53,052 nt of DNA from JAZDCJ01 sp036311985 (GTDB taxonomy: Bacteria; Actinomycetota; Actinomycetes; Actinomycetales; Micrococcaceae): assembly GCF_036311985.1 (NCBI RefSeq), contig NZ_JAZDCJ010000050.1. One strand, given 5' to 3'. Made by a program: the position numbers and the translations under genes. Shown here piece after piece: positions 1 to 8,262 of the stretch. The notes below the pieces were generated by a model. That model had not been told where the DNA came from, ran no database searches, and saw only the letters and a list, made by a program, of their open reading frames with translations. Position 1 is the first letter of the stretch, and the number at the start of each line of letters is the position of its first letter.

Positions 1-1384
1 CGAGGTTCGGCAGGTCCGGGTAGAGGGGGTGGGCGGTGGCGAGGGCCTCGACGCGTTCCTTCAGGCCGGCCAGGGTCTCCGGATCGGCACCGTTTTCGTC
101 GGTCCCGGCGATCAGGGCCTCGGCGATCACGTCCGCGACCTCGGCGAACGCTGCCTCGGAGAAGCCGCGTGTGGCCAGGGCCGGGGTCCCGATCCGCAGC
201 CCCGAGGTCACCATCGGCGGGCGCGGATCGAACGGGACCGCGTTGCGGTTCACCGTGATCTCCACGGACGCGAGCAGATCCTCCGCCTGCTGCCCGTCGA
301 GCACCGAATCCCGCAGGTCCACCAGCACCAGGTGCACGTCCGTGCCCCCGGTCAAGACGCTGATCCCCCGCGAGGCCACGTCCGGGCGGGTGAGGCGTTC
401 GGCCAGGATCCGCGCCCCGGCCAGGGTCCGCGCCTGGCGCTCGGCGAACTCCTCGCCCGCGGCGATCTTGAACGCGACCGCCTTGCCCGCGATCACGTGC
501 TCCAACGGCCCGCCCTGCTGCCCCGGGAACACCGCGGAGTTGACCTTCTTGGCGATCTCCGGATCGTTGGAGAGGATGATTCCGCCGCGCGGGCCCGCCA
601 GCGTCTTGTGCGTCGTGGAGGTCACCACGTGCGCGTGCGGGACCGGGGAGGGATGCAGCCCCGCCGCGACCAGGCCCGCGAAATGCGCCATGTCCACCAT
701 CAGGTACGCCCCGACCGCATCCGCGATCGCCCGGAAGCGGGCGAAGTCCAGCTGCCGCGGATACGCCGACCAACCGGCCACGATCAGCTTCGGCCGGTGC
801 TCCAACGCCAGGGCCTCGACCTCGTCCATGTCCACCTCGTAGCTGGACTCGTCCACCCCGTACGGGACGATCGTGTACAAGCGGCCGGAGAAGTTGATCT
901 TCATCCCGTGCGTCAAGTGCCCGCCATGGGCCAGATTCAACCCCAGCACCGTGTCGCCGGGACGGATCAGCGCGTGCATCACCGACGCGTTGGCCTGGGC
1001 CCCCGAATGCGGCTGCACGTTCGCGAAACCCGCCCCGAAGAGCGCCTTGACCCGCTCGATCGCCAGCGACTCGATCACGTCCACGTGCTCGCACCCACCG
1101 TAGTAGCGCCGCCCCGGATACCCTTCGGCGTACTTGTTCGTCAACACCGAACCCTGCGCCGCCATCACCGCCTGCGCCGTGTGGTTCTCCGAAGCGATCA
1201 TCTCCAGACCGCCCCGCTGCCGCGACAGCTCCGCGTCGATCCCCGCAGCGACCTCCGGATCCAACGCGGCCAACGACGCCGTCAACGACCCCGCGACCAC
1301 CGGCTCATACGTGGTGCCCGGCCCGGCGACGCGGTCGGCCTCCGTTGATGCGCCGCCGGATGCGATCTCTGTGGCCTGGGACAT
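1..1384 (-). CDS. glyA: Serine hydroxymethyltransferase (3' end cut by window edge)
   Basis: This PLP enzyme interconverts serine plus THF with glycine plus methylene-THF in the cytosol. The minus-strand frame begins at ATG 1384 behind a strong AGGAGG ribosome site and stays open to base 1, about 461 codons. Recognisable blocks are GGLEMIASENHTAQAVM, NKYAEGYPGRRYYGGCEHVD and the PLP-lysine segment TSTTHKTLAGPRGG. The last visible residues, AHPLYPDLPNL, match the family C-terminus, so only a few residues are missing. The N-terminus has about 30 more residues than a typical SHMT. It is divergent from a GntR/FCD regulator and next to creatinine/creatine genes. I infer a catabolic SHMT copy for glycine derived from sarcosine rather than the housekeeping one. 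Genes for sarcosine oxidation, if present, would be left of the window. Confidence 0.93.
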   Translation of the reverse strand, partial: MSQATEIASGGASTEADRVAGPGTTYEPVVAGSLTASLAALDPEVAAGIDAELSRQRGGLEMIASENHTAQAVMAAQGSVLTNKYAEGYPGRRYYGGCEHVDVIESLAIERVKALFGAGFANVQPHSGAQANASVMHALIRPGDTVLGLNLAHGGHLTHGMKINFSGRLYTIVPYGVDESSYEVDMDEVEALALEHRPKLIVAGWSAYPRQLDFARFRAIADAVGAYLMVDMAHFAGLVAAGLHPSPVPHAHVVTSTTHKTLAGPRGGIILSNDPEIAKKVNSAVFPGQQGGPLEHVIAGKAVAFKIAAGEEFAERQARTLAGARILAERLTRPDVASRGISVLTGGTDVHLVLVDLRDSVLDGQQAEDLLASVEITVNRNAVPFDPRPPMVTSGLRIGTPALATRGFSEAAFAEVADVIAEALIAGTDENGADPETLAGLKERVEALATAHPLYPDLPNL

Positions 1385-1413
1385 GAATCCTCCTGGGGAA
1401 CTAATGGTCGACA

Positions 1414-1427
1414 ACTGATATATCACT
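1414..1427. promoter_or_regulatory. Candidate GntR operator between glyA and its regulator
   Basis: The perfect 10-bp palindrome TGATATATCA lies at 1416-1425, with one further A/T pair at 1414 and 1427. It sits in the 136-bp gap between the divergent glyA and GntR genes, upstream of a possible plus-strand -10 (TATGAT, 1441-1446). AT-rich dyads of this kind are usual for GntR/FCD regulators. Assignment to the adjacent regulator is inference from position. Confidence 0.5.
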
Positions 1428-1520
1428 GTGCGACTCATAGTATGATCGGGATCACAGGGCGTCAAGGCCTTCGCCGAAACCGGCGGGAGGAACCGGGGCC
1501 GCGACAAGCAGGAGGAGCCG

Positions 1521-2222
1521 ATGAGCACGTCAACCACCGCCGGAGGCGCTCGGAATCCCGCGACCGGTAGCGGCGGGCGGGCCCCGGGCTCCGAGGGGTC
1601 GCTGGCCGGGCAGGCCTACCGGATCCTGCGCGACCGGCTGATCATGCTCGACATCGCCCCCGGCGACCCCCTCAACGAGGGGGCCCTCGCGGCGGAGCTC
1701 GGCTTCGGCCGCACGCCGCTGCGGGAGGCGCTCAAGCGGCTCGAGACGGACCACCTCGTCGTCTCCTACCCCCGCCGGGGCACGTTCGCGACGATCGTGG
1801 ACATCACCGAGCTGGCGGCCATCTCCGAGGTCCGCGCCGTCCTGGAGCCGCTCGCGGCGCGCAAGGCCGCCCGGAATCCGCATCCGGCAGTCCGGGCCGA
1901 GCTGGAGGACGTTGCCGAGGCCATCGGCTCCCTCGACGGCGGCCGGGGTCGCCGCGAGCTCATGGAGTACGACCTCGAGGTCCACCGCCTCATCTACCGG
2001 GCCGCCGGCAACCTGCACCTCGAGGAGTCGCTCGTGAGGCTCGACAACCTGGCGACCCGCATCTGGTGCCTGGTCCTGGACCGCCTGCCGTCGATCGAGA
2101 GCCATATCGCGGAGCACGTGGGCCTCCTCCGGGCCATCCTCGACGGCGATCCGGACGAGGCCGAGCGGCTTGCCACGGAGCACGTGGGGCACTTCGAGCA
2201 GGCGGTCCGCGCCGTTCTCTGA
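1521..2222 (+). CDS. GntR-family regulator with FCD effector domain
   Basis: Transcription factor of 233 residues. An Ala/Gly-rich N-terminus is followed by a winged-helix domain at about 28-95, with the GntR pattern AYRILRDRLIMLDIAPGD, LNEGALAAELGFGRTPLREA and YPRRGTFA. A helical FCD domain (about 100-230) follows, with metal/ligand-type residues in DLEVHRLIYRAAGN and HVGLLRAI. The ATG is preceded by AGGAGGAG. It is divergent from glyA across a TGATATATCA dyad, so it likely controls glyA and perhaps the glycine/sarcosine genes expected further left. The effector is not visible from sequence. Confidence 0.9.
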   Translation: MSTSTTAGGARNPATGSGGRAPGSEGSLAGQAYRILRDRLIMLDIAPGDPLNEGALAAELGFGRTPLREALKRLETDHLVVSYPRRGTFATIVDITELAAISEVRAVLEPLAARKAARNPHPAVRAELEDVAEAIGSLDGGRGRRELMEYDLEVHRLIYRAAGNLHLEESLVRLDNLATRIWCLVLDRLPSIESHIAEHVGLLRAILDGDPDEAERLATEHVGHFEQAVRAVL

Positions 2223-2266
2223 GTGCTGGCTCCGGCCCGGCCGCACGGTCGCGTCCGCAACAATCC

Positions 2267-2294
2267 TTGACTGTCAGCGCCCTCTGGGTAGAGT
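2267..2294 (+). promoter_or_regulatory. Promoter of the BCCT-creatininase unit
   Basis: TTGACT at 2267-2272 and TAGAGT at 2289-2294 are separated by 16 bp. The -10 ends 5 nt before the GCAAC dyad, so the start of transcription would fall inside the operator. The same layout is seen at 5314 and 9147. Confidence 0.65.
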
Positions 2295-2299
2295 GATCT

Positions 2300-2324
2300 G
2301 CAACACAGTTGCGTAGATCGCAAC
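2300..2324 (+). promoter_or_regulatory. GCAAC-type operator, copy 1 (candidate IclR site)
   Basis: GCAACACAGTTGC at 2300-2312 is a dyad (GCAAC, 3 nt, GTTGC). Seven nt later comes a third half-site, GCAAC, at 2320-2324. The identical arrangement, with a 20-bp period from first to third half-site, recurs at 5347-5371. It overlaps the expected transcription start, as expected for a repressor site. Binding by the IclR protein encoded at 8263 is inferred. Confidence 0.65.
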
Positions 2325-2390
2325 TCTCGTGTTTCCGCATCTTCCCCAGAAAACCGGCCCAACGGGCCGGAGAACCGAAGGGCCCTCCAG

Positions 2391-4274
2391 ATGTCACACA
2401 CCGAATCCAATGCCACCGGGCTGCGCGGCGGAAACGACGACGGCGTCGTCCCCGCCCCGGCCGCTCCCCATCCCTCCGCAACCACGACACCAACTCCCCG
2501 GCCCGCGGCCGTCGACCGGGCCGCCGCCGACCCGCCCGCGCCCGCCCCGTCCGTCGCCGAACCGCTCGCGGGGGCCCCGGCGCCGTCCCCGGACGGCGGG
2601 AGAAACCGCCCCGGTGTGAACCTGCCGCGCTTCCGCGGCCGCGTCATCCCACCGCTGGACCGCGCGGTCATCAAGATCCTCCCGCCCGTCCTGATCGTCG
2701 CCGTCATCATCGCCGTCACGGTGGATCCCGCCGGGGCCGCCTTCGTCATCGGAGAGATGCGGACCTTCGTGACGTCCGGCTTCACCTGGCTGTTCATCCT
2801 CTATTCCGTCATCGCCGTCGTCGTCTGCGTCTGGCTCGCGTTCTCCAAGGTGGGGCGCATCCGGCTCGGCGGGCCGAAGTCCAAGCCAGAGCACAGCAAA
2901 TTCGCCTGGTACTCCATGCTCTTCGCCTGCGGGCAGGGCATCGGCCTGATCTTCTGGTCCGTCGCCGAGCCGATCATGCTCCGCGACGACGCGCCGCTCA
3001 TGGCCGCGAACGGCAATCCCGGGGAAGCCGGGATCGTCTGGGCCTACTTCCACTGGGGGCTCACCGCGTGGGCGATGTACTGCGTCGTCGCGATCTGCCT
3101 CGCCTACTCCCATCACAACCTCGGCAAGACCCTGACGTTCCGCGAGGCGACGGTGGACATCCTTCCGGAAAGGATCCAGCGGCCCGCCGGCGTCGTCGTG
3201 GAGCTCCTCGCGATCATCGCCACCGTGCTCGGGCTCGCGACGTCCTTCGGTTTCGCAGCGATGCAGTTCACCTCCGGCCTGGCCGCGTTCACCGGCATCG
3301 AGCCGGGGCCGTGGGTGTGGGTCGGTGTCATCGCCGGGCTCGGCGTGCTCGCCGCGGTGTCCGCCTTCGTCGGAGTCAACAAGGGCATGAAGCGCATCAG
3401 CGAGGCCAACTCGATCCTCAGCATCGTCCTGGTCGTCGGTGTCTTCCTCTTCGGCCCCATCGTCTACATCCTGTCCAACATGTCCCAGACCTTCGGCGCG
3501 TTCTTCTACAACTTCGTGCCGATGAGCCTCTGGACCGATGCTGCGACGGCCACCGGACCGCTCGAGAGCTGGCAGGACAGTTGGAACGGCTGGTGGACGG
3601 TGTTCATCTGGTGCTGGGTGATCGCCTTCTCACCGTTCGTGGCCGGCTTTATCGCCCGCATCTCCCGCGGCCGCACGATCCGCGAGTTCGTCCTGGGCGT
3701 GACCATCATCCCGTCGCTCATCGTCATGGTGTGGATCGGGATCATCGGATCCGCCGCCCTGTACTACGACGACGCCACGAACCGGTCGATTTCCGACGAC
3801 GTCGCGGCAGACACTTCGAGCGGACTGTTCTCCATGCTGGGCATGATCCCGGTCATCGGCGTCCTGCTGATCATCGTGGCGACGATCCTCGTGGCCACCT
3901 ACTACGTCACGAGCCTCGATTCCGGCACCTACGCCCTCGCGGAGTTCGTCTCCGCGCCGAAAAAGGCCGGGCCGTGGTTCCGCGTGGTCCTCGTGGCGAG
4001 CATCGCCTCGGTGGCGATCGTCCTCCTCTCGCTCGGCGGTACGGCGGTCGTCGACACGGTCCAGACCGGGACCATCATCGGGGCCTTCCCCTTCTCCTTC
4101 GTCATCCTGCTGATGATCGCCAACCTGATCCGGCGGCTGCGCTGCCGCACCAAGGAGGTCAAGCAGCTGGAGAAGGACGTCAACGACCCGCAACCGCGCG
4201 ACGAGGACCGCTTCCTCGACGACGACGGACTGCCCGTCCTCCCGCCCGAGTCCCCCGGCGGCGACCGCGGCTGA
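2391..4274 (+). CDS. BCCT-family transporter (betaine/choline/carnitine type)
   Basis: Secondary transporter of 627 residues with about 12 membrane helices, taking up quaternary or methylated amino compounds with Na+ or H+. Family landmarks are WAYFHWGLTAWAMYC, the block around WWTVFIWCWVIAFSPF and FIARISRGRTIREFV. A Pro/Ala-rich cytoplasmic N-tail of about 80 residues and an acidic C-tail flank the core. The start at 2391 is the ATG after a weak purine stretch (GAAGGG); shorter starts cannot be excluded. It is the first gene of an operator-controlled unit with creatininase, so creatinine, creatine, sarcosine or betaine are plausible substrates (inference). Confidence 0.93.
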   Translation: MSHTESNATGLRGGNDDGVVPAPAAPHPSATTTPTPRPAAVDRAAADPPAPAPSVAEPLAGAPAPSPDGGRNRPGVNLPRFRGRVIPPLDRAVIKILPPVLIVAVIIAVTVDPAGAAFVIGEMRTFVTSGFTWLFILYSVIAVVVCVWLAFSKVGRIRLGGPKSKPEHSKFAWYSMLFACGQGIGLIFWSVAEPIMLRDDAPLMAANGNPGEAGIVWAYFHWGLTAWAMYCVVAICLAYSHHNLGKTLTFREATVDILPERIQRPAGVVVELLAIIATVLGLATSFGFAAMQFTSGLAAFTGIEPGPWVWVGVIAGLGVLAAVSAFVGVNKGMKRISEANSILSIVLVVGVFLFGPIVYILSNMSQTFGAFFYNFVPMSLWTDAATATGPLESWQDSWNGWWTVFIWCWVIAFSPFVAGFIARISRGRTIREFVLGVTIIPSLIVMVWIGIIGSAALYYDDATNRSISDDVAADTSSGLFSMLGMIPVIGVLLIIVATILVATYYVTSLDSGTYALAEFVSAPKKAGPWFRVVLVASIASVAIVLLSLGGTAVVDTVQTGTIIGAFPFSFVILLMIANLIRRLRCRTKEVKQLEKDVNDPQPRDEDRFLDDDGLPVLPPESPGGDRG

Positions 4275-4298
4275 CCCGGCCGGCCCCACACCACGACG

Positions 4299-4321
4299 GC
4301 GCGCGGCCGCCTGCCGCGCGC
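4299..4321 (+). other. GC-rich hairpin between BCCT gene and creatininase
   Basis: GCGCGCGG (4299-4306) can pair with CCGCGCGC (4314-4321) around a 7-nt loop in the 63-bp gap. There is no T-run, so it may be an mRNA-processing or polarity element rather than a terminator. Confidence 0.35.
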
Positions 4322-4337
4322 GGAATCAGGAGCAAAC

Positions 4338-5198
4338 ATGGAACAGGGAACACCAGGTGCGGCACGCGTCCACCTGGCCGAGATCGATGCCCACGCCTTC
4401 GCCCACTGGCTCGCCGGCGGCGCGGGGACCGTGGTCCTGCCGGTCGGAGCCCTGGAGCAGCACGGCCCCCATCTGCCGTTGGGCACCGATGCGATCCTCT
4501 CGGCCCGCATCGCGGCCGGGGTCGCGGAGGGGATCGGCGGGCTCGTCGCCCAGCCCTTCGCCTACGGCTACAAGTCCCAGCAGAAGTCCGGCGGCGGCAA
4601 CCACCTCACGGGAACGGTCAGCCTCGATGCGGCCACGGTCATCGGCCTGACGCGGAACGTCGTCGGATCCCTGCTCGCCCAGGGTGCGCGCCACGTCGTC
4701 GTCCTCAACGGCCACTACGAGAACTACCAGTTCCTCTACGAGGGGATCGACCTCGCCGTGAAGGACCTCGGCCTGAGCGGCCCGGACGGGCCCGGCGTGC
4801 TGCTGTTGTCCTATTGGGACTTCGTGACGGACGACGTGCTCGCGGCGGTGTACCCGGACGGCTTCCCGGGCTGGGACATCGAGCACGGAGGGGTCCTGGA
4901 GACCTCGCTGATGCTGCACCTCGAGCCGGCGCTCGTGGACCTGGCGCGCGCCGTGGACCACCCGCCGGCCGAACTGCCGCGCTTCGACCGCCTGCCGGTG
5001 GTCGAAGCGCGGACGCCGGCCACGGGCTGCCTCTCGGCGCCGACCGGGTCCGACGCCGAGAAGGGGCGCCTGCTGTACGAGCGGGTCGTGGCCGAGATCG
5101 TCGCCGACCTGGCCCGGGAACTCGATACGGCGAGGAGGCAGACGCCGGGCGGGTCCCCGGAGGAATCCGCGCCGTCGGCCGCGGGCGCCACCGGGTAG
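4338..5198 (+). CDS. crnA: Creatininase (creatinine amidohydrolase)
   Basis: Reversible hydrolysis of creatinine to creatine in the cytosol, by a two-metal (Zn/Mn) enzyme. The 286-residue product keeps the family landmarks in order: LPVGALEQHGPHLPLGTD (metal ligands E40, H42, D51), AYGYKSQQKSGGGNHLTG, LNGHYENYQF (H126, E128) and SYWDFV...GWDIEHGGVLETSLML. Trp160 and Trp179 correspond to active-site tryptophans known in the Pseudomonas creatininase. The similarity in these blocks is close enough to call true creatininase rather than just the superfamily. The start ATG follows CAGGAG. The neighbouring creatinase and shared operators support the role. The C-terminal tail (about 25 residues, Pro/Gly/Ser-rich) is extra. 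Confidence 0.93.
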   Translation: MEQGTPGAARVHLAEIDAHAFAHWLAGGAGTVVLPVGALEQHGPHLPLGTDAILSARIAAGVAEGIGGLVAQPFAYGYKSQQKSGGGNHLTGTVSLDAATVIGLTRNVVGSLLAQGARHVVVLNGHYENYQFLYEGIDLAVKDLGLSGPDGPGVLLLSYWDFVTDDVLAAVYPDGFPGWDIEHGGVLETSLMLHLEPALVDLARAVDHPPAELPRFDRLPVVEARTPATGCLSAPTGSDAEKGRLLYERVVAEIVADLARELDTARRQTPGGSPEESAPSAAGATG

Positions 5199-5231
5199 CC
5201 GTCCGAGGGCCCGGCGGGCCCGCCGTCCATG

Positions 5232-5273
5232 CGTCGCGGACCACCTCCACGCGGGGGTGGTCCGCGACGTTTT
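5232..5273 (+). terminator. Rho-independent terminator after creatininase
   Basis: A perfect 14-bp stem (5232-5245 with 5256-5269) with a 10-nt loop is followed by TTTTG. It closes the BCCT-creatininase unit just before the next promoter. Confidence 0.85.
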
Positions 5274-5313
5274 GTGGTGTTCCGGGCCGCAGGAAATCAT
5301 GCGGGCGAGGGTC

Positions 5314-5342
5314 TTGACGTGACGTGGCCCACATGCTCATAT
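5314..5342 (+). promoter_or_regulatory. Promoter of the MFS-creatinase unit
   Basis: TTGACG at 5314-5319 and TCATAT at 5337-5342 have a 17-bp spacer. The -10 ends 4 nt before the GCAAC dyad at 5347. Confidence 0.6.
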
Positions 5343-5346
5343 GGAT

Positions 5347-5371
5347 GCAACACCGTTGCATTGATTGCAAC
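5347..5371 (+). promoter_or_regulatory. GCAAC-type operator, copy 2 (candidate IclR site)
   Basis: GCAACACCGTTGC at 5347-5359, then after 7 nt a third half-site GCAAC at 5367-5371. Half-site spacing is identical to copy 1 (2300-2324), while the spacer sequences differ, which argues for a selected protein site. Confidence 0.65.
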
Positions 5372-5391
5372 CCGAGCATGGGTGGAGCCAC

Positions 5392-6774
5392 ATGACACGA
5401 CTTCCCGAGCAGGCTGGACGGACAACGGCGTCCGTTCGGCCGGCGGGCGACGCCGGGACCGGCGAGCCGAATCCCAACAGCCGGAACCGCCCCGAGCAGG
5501 TCACCAGCGCCACCCGGCGCCGGGTCGTGACCGCGAGCTTCATCGGCAACTTCGTCGAGTGGTTCGATTACGCGGTCTACGGCTACCTCGCCGTCACCAT
5601 CACCGCCGTCTTCTTCCCGGAGTCCGATCCGCAGACCGGACTCATGCTGACGTTCGCGCTCTTCGCGATCTCGTTCCTGGTCCGTCCCCTGGGCGGCTTC
5701 ATCTGGGGGCACATCGGGGACCGGATCGGCCGCCGCTCGGCCCTGAGCTGGTCGATCCTGCTGATGTCGCTCGCCACCTTCTGCATCGCCCTGATCCCGT
5801 CCTACGGCGTGATCGGCGTCTGGGCGCCCTTGGCGCTGCTGGCCATGCGGGTGGTCCAGGGCTTCTCCGCCTCCGGCGAGTACGCGGGCGCCTCGGCCTT
5901 CCTCGTGGAGTACGCGCCGGCCAACCGTCGCGGGCTCTACGCCGCCGTCGTGCCCGGATCCACGGCCGCGGGGCTGCTCTTCGGATCACTCATCGCGGCC
6001 GTCCTCACGTCGACGCTCGACGAAGGCCAGATGTCCGATTGGGGCTGGCGGCTTCCCTTCCTGCTCGCCGCCCCCATGGGCCTGATCGGCCGCTACATCC
6101 GCACGAAGCTCGAGGATACTCCCGCCTTCCGCGAGCTGGCCCGGGAGGACGAGGTCGTGAAGGCGCCGGTCGGCGACCTCTTCCGCAAACACGGACGGAG
6201 CCTCGTGCTGGCGTGCGGCGCGGTGTTGCTCAACGCCGTCGGGTTCTACGTGATCCTCAGCTACATGCCGACCTACCTGTCCCAGGAGGTGGGCCTCGAG
6301 GCCACGCTCTCCTACCTTGCCACGACGGTCGCGCTCACCACGTACATCGGCTTCATCTTCCTGACCGGCATGCTCTCGGACAGGTTCGGCCGCAAGAAGG
6401 TCCTCATGAGCGCCTCTCTGGTGTTCCTGGCCATGACCGTTCCCGCCTTCCACTTCCTGAGCACGGGCAGCTTCGCCGTGATCCTGCTGGTCCAGATCGC
6501 GCTCGGCGCGGCACTGACCCTGAACGACGGAACGCTTCCGAGCTTCCTCGCCGAGCTCTTCCCGACCCGCGTGCGCTACACGGGATTCGCCGTCAGCTTC
6601 AACCTCTCCAACGCCGTCTTCGGCGGCACCGCGCCGCTCGTGGCGACCTGGCTGATCGCCACCAGCGGCAGCATGCTGGCCCCCGGCTGGTACCTCATGG
6701 GCGCCGCCGCGATCTCCCTGGTCGCCGTTGCCTGCGCTACCGAGACCGTCAACAAGCCACTGCGCACCGAGTGA
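5392..6774 (+). CDS. MFS transporter, metabolite:H+ symporter (ProP/MHS) type
   Basis: Twelve-helix permease of 460 residues. The MHS signature IGNFVEWFDYAVYGYLA opens the first helix. GHIGDRIGRRSAL between helices 2 and 3 and LSDRFGRKKVLM between helices 8 and 9 are the two MFS loop motifs. I chose ATG 5392, behind GGTGGAG. An in-frame TTG at 5365 lies inside the operator and is unlikely. Members move betaine, proline, dicarboxylates and related small metabolites. Being under the same operator as creatinase, it probably imports creatine, creatinine or a related guanidino compound (inference). The gap to creatinase is 76 bp. Confidence 0.9.
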   Translation: MTRLPEQAGRTTASVRPAGDAGTGEPNPNSRNRPEQVTSATRRRVVTASFIGNFVEWFDYAVYGYLAVTITAVFFPESDPQTGLMLTFALFAISFLVRPLGGFIWGHIGDRIGRRSALSWSILLMSLATFCIALIPSYGVIGVWAPLALLAMRVVQGFSASGEYAGASAFLVEYAPANRRGLYAAVVPGSTAAGLLFGSLIAAVLTSTLDEGQMSDWGWRLPFLLAAPMGLIGRYIRTKLEDTPAFRELAREDEVVKAPVGDLFRKHGRSLVLACGAVLLNAVGFYVILSYMPTYLSQEVGLEATLSYLATTVALTTYIGFIFLTGMLSDRFGRKKVLMSASLVFLAMTVPAFHFLSTGSFAVILLVQIALGAALTLNDGTLPSFLAELFPTRVRYTGFAVSFNLSNAVFGGTAPLVATWLIATSGSMLAPGWYLMGAAAISLVAVACATETVNKPLRTE

Positions 6775-6850
6775 GCGGCGGCTCCACCCGGCCCACCGAA
6801 CCCCAACAACCCCACGTCCCTCGCGGACACCACCCCTACAGGAGGACACC

Positions 6851-8098
6851 ATGACCATCACCACCCCCGGATCGATCGCCGAGCTCGAGCGCCTCAAGGT
6901 CCTGCACAACGGCACCAAGCAGCCGCTGACCTTTTCCGACGCCGAGTTCGAGCGCCGCCTGTCCGGCCTGCGCCGGATCATGGCCGCCCAGGACCTCGAC
7001 GCCGTCATCCTGACGAGCTACCACGGCATCAAGTACTACTCCGACTTCCTCTACACGACCTTCGGCCGCAACTACGCCCTGGTCGTCACCGCCGACGACT
7101 CGGTCACCGTGACCGCCAACATCGACGCCGGCATGCCGTGGCGCACGAGCTACGGCGAGAACATCGTCTACACCGACTGGCAGCGGGACAACTTCTACTT
7201 CGGCCTGCAGGAGGCCCTGCGCCAGCGCGGCGTGACGGCCCGCCGGCTCGGCGTCGAGGACGACGCCCTGCCGCTGCTGACCCGCCAGAAGATCCAGGCG
7301 GCGTTCGAGGGCGCCACGCTCGTCGACGTCTCGCAGGACGCCATGCGCCAGCGCATGATCAAGTCCGCGGAGGAGATCGAGGTCATCAAGCACGGCGCCC
7401 GCATCGGCGACCTCGGCGGCGAGGCAATCAAGGCCGCGATCCGCGAGGGGATCAGCGAGTACGAGGTGGCGCTGATCGGCACCGAGGCCATGGTCCACGA
7501 GATCGCCCGGACCTTCCCGGACCGCGAGGTGCGCGACACCTGGGTATGGTTCCAGTCCGGGATCAACACCGACGGCGCCCACAACTGGGCCACGACCCGC
7601 ACGCTCCAGCGCGGCGACATCCTCTCGCTGAACTGCTTCCCGATGACGTCCGGCTACTACACCGCCCTGGAGCGCACCCTGTTCCTGGGCCAGCCGGACG
7701 AGCGGAGCCTTCAGCTGTGGAACATCAACGTCGAGGTCCACCGCCGCGGCCTGGAGCTCATCAAGCCCGGCGCGGTCTGCCGGGACATCGCCGCCGAGCT
7801 CAACGAGATCTACATCGGGCACGGACTCCTGGCCAACCGCACCTTCGGCTACGGCCACTCCTTCGGCGTCCTGTCCCACTACTACGGGCGCGAGGCCGGC
7901 CTGGAGCTGCGCGAGGACATCGACACGGTCCTGGAGCCGGGCATGGTCGTCTCGATGGAGCCGATGATCACGGTCGCCGACGGCCTGCCGGGCGCGGGCG
8001 GCTACCGCGAGCACGACATCCTCGTGGTCGGCGAGGAAGGCGCCGAGAACATCACGAAGTTCGGCTTCGGTCCGGAGAACAACATCATCGACGCCTAG
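6851..8098 (+). CDS. Creatinase (creatine amidinohydrolase)
   Basis: Hydrolyses creatine to sarcosine and urea. It has the pita-bread fold of the M24 family but needs no metal. The 415-residue product shows the creatinase N-domain (TSYHGIKYYSDFLY, NIVYTDWQRDNF) and catalytic domain, with DTWVWFQSGINTDGAHN, LSLNCFPMTSGYYTALERT, FGYGHSFGVLSHYYGREAG and VVSMEPM. His244 in TDGAHN corresponds to the catalytic histidine of the Pseudomonas enzyme. The similarity to true creatinases is extensive, which excludes a generic Xaa-Pro peptidase. ATG 6851 follows AGGAGG. It lies downstream of the MHS transporter, with no promoter seen between them. Confidence 0.95.
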   Translation: MTITTPGSIAELERLKVLHNGTKQPLTFSDAEFERRLSGLRRIMAAQDLDAVILTSYHGIKYYSDFLYTTFGRNYALVVTADDSVTVTANIDAGMPWRTSYGENIVYTDWQRDNFYFGLQEALRQRGVTARRLGVEDDALPLLTRQKIQAAFEGATLVDVSQDAMRQRMIKSAEEIEVIKHGARIGDLGGEAIKAAIREGISEYEVALIGTEAMVHEIARTFPDREVRDTWVWFQSGINTDGAHNWATTRTLQRGDILSLNCFPMTSGYYTALERTLFLGQPDERSLQLWNINVEVHRRGLELIKPGAVCRDIAAELNEIYIGHGLLANRTFGYGHSFGVLSHYYGREAGLELREDIDTVLEPGMVVSMEPMITVADGLPGAGGYREHDILVVGEEGAENITKFGFGPENNIIDA

Positions 8099-8112
8099 CC
8101 GCGCCGACGCGC

Positions 8113-8152
8113 CAGGGCCCCGCGCCCGCCTCCGGGCGGCCGCGGGGCCCTG
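8113..8152 (+). terminator. Hairpin terminator after creatinase
   Basis: CAGGGCCCCGCG (8113-8124) pairs perfectly with CGCGGGGCCCTG (8141-8152) over a 16-nt GC-rich loop, 15 nt past the stop codon. No T-run is present, which is common in high-GC actinomycetes. Confidence 0.65.
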
Positions 8153-8262
8153 CGCCGTGGGGCGGTTCCCCGGAGCGGCGCACGGTATCCTCGAGCAAAC
8201 ACCACCACGCAGGGGCCGGGCCCGTGCCCTCGCGGGCGCGGCCGGCCGGGAAAGGGACGGCA

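Noticed and set aside
29..1418. Several long plus-strand open frames across the first 1.4 kb
   Set aside because: They are antisense to glyA; their products are Arg/His/Pro-rich low-complexity typical of shadow frames in high-GC DNA.
2309..5317. A 1002-codon plus-strand frame over the BCCT and creatininase genes
   Set aside because: Arg/Pro/His-rich shadow in another frame; the two real genes have clear family motifs and ribosome sites.
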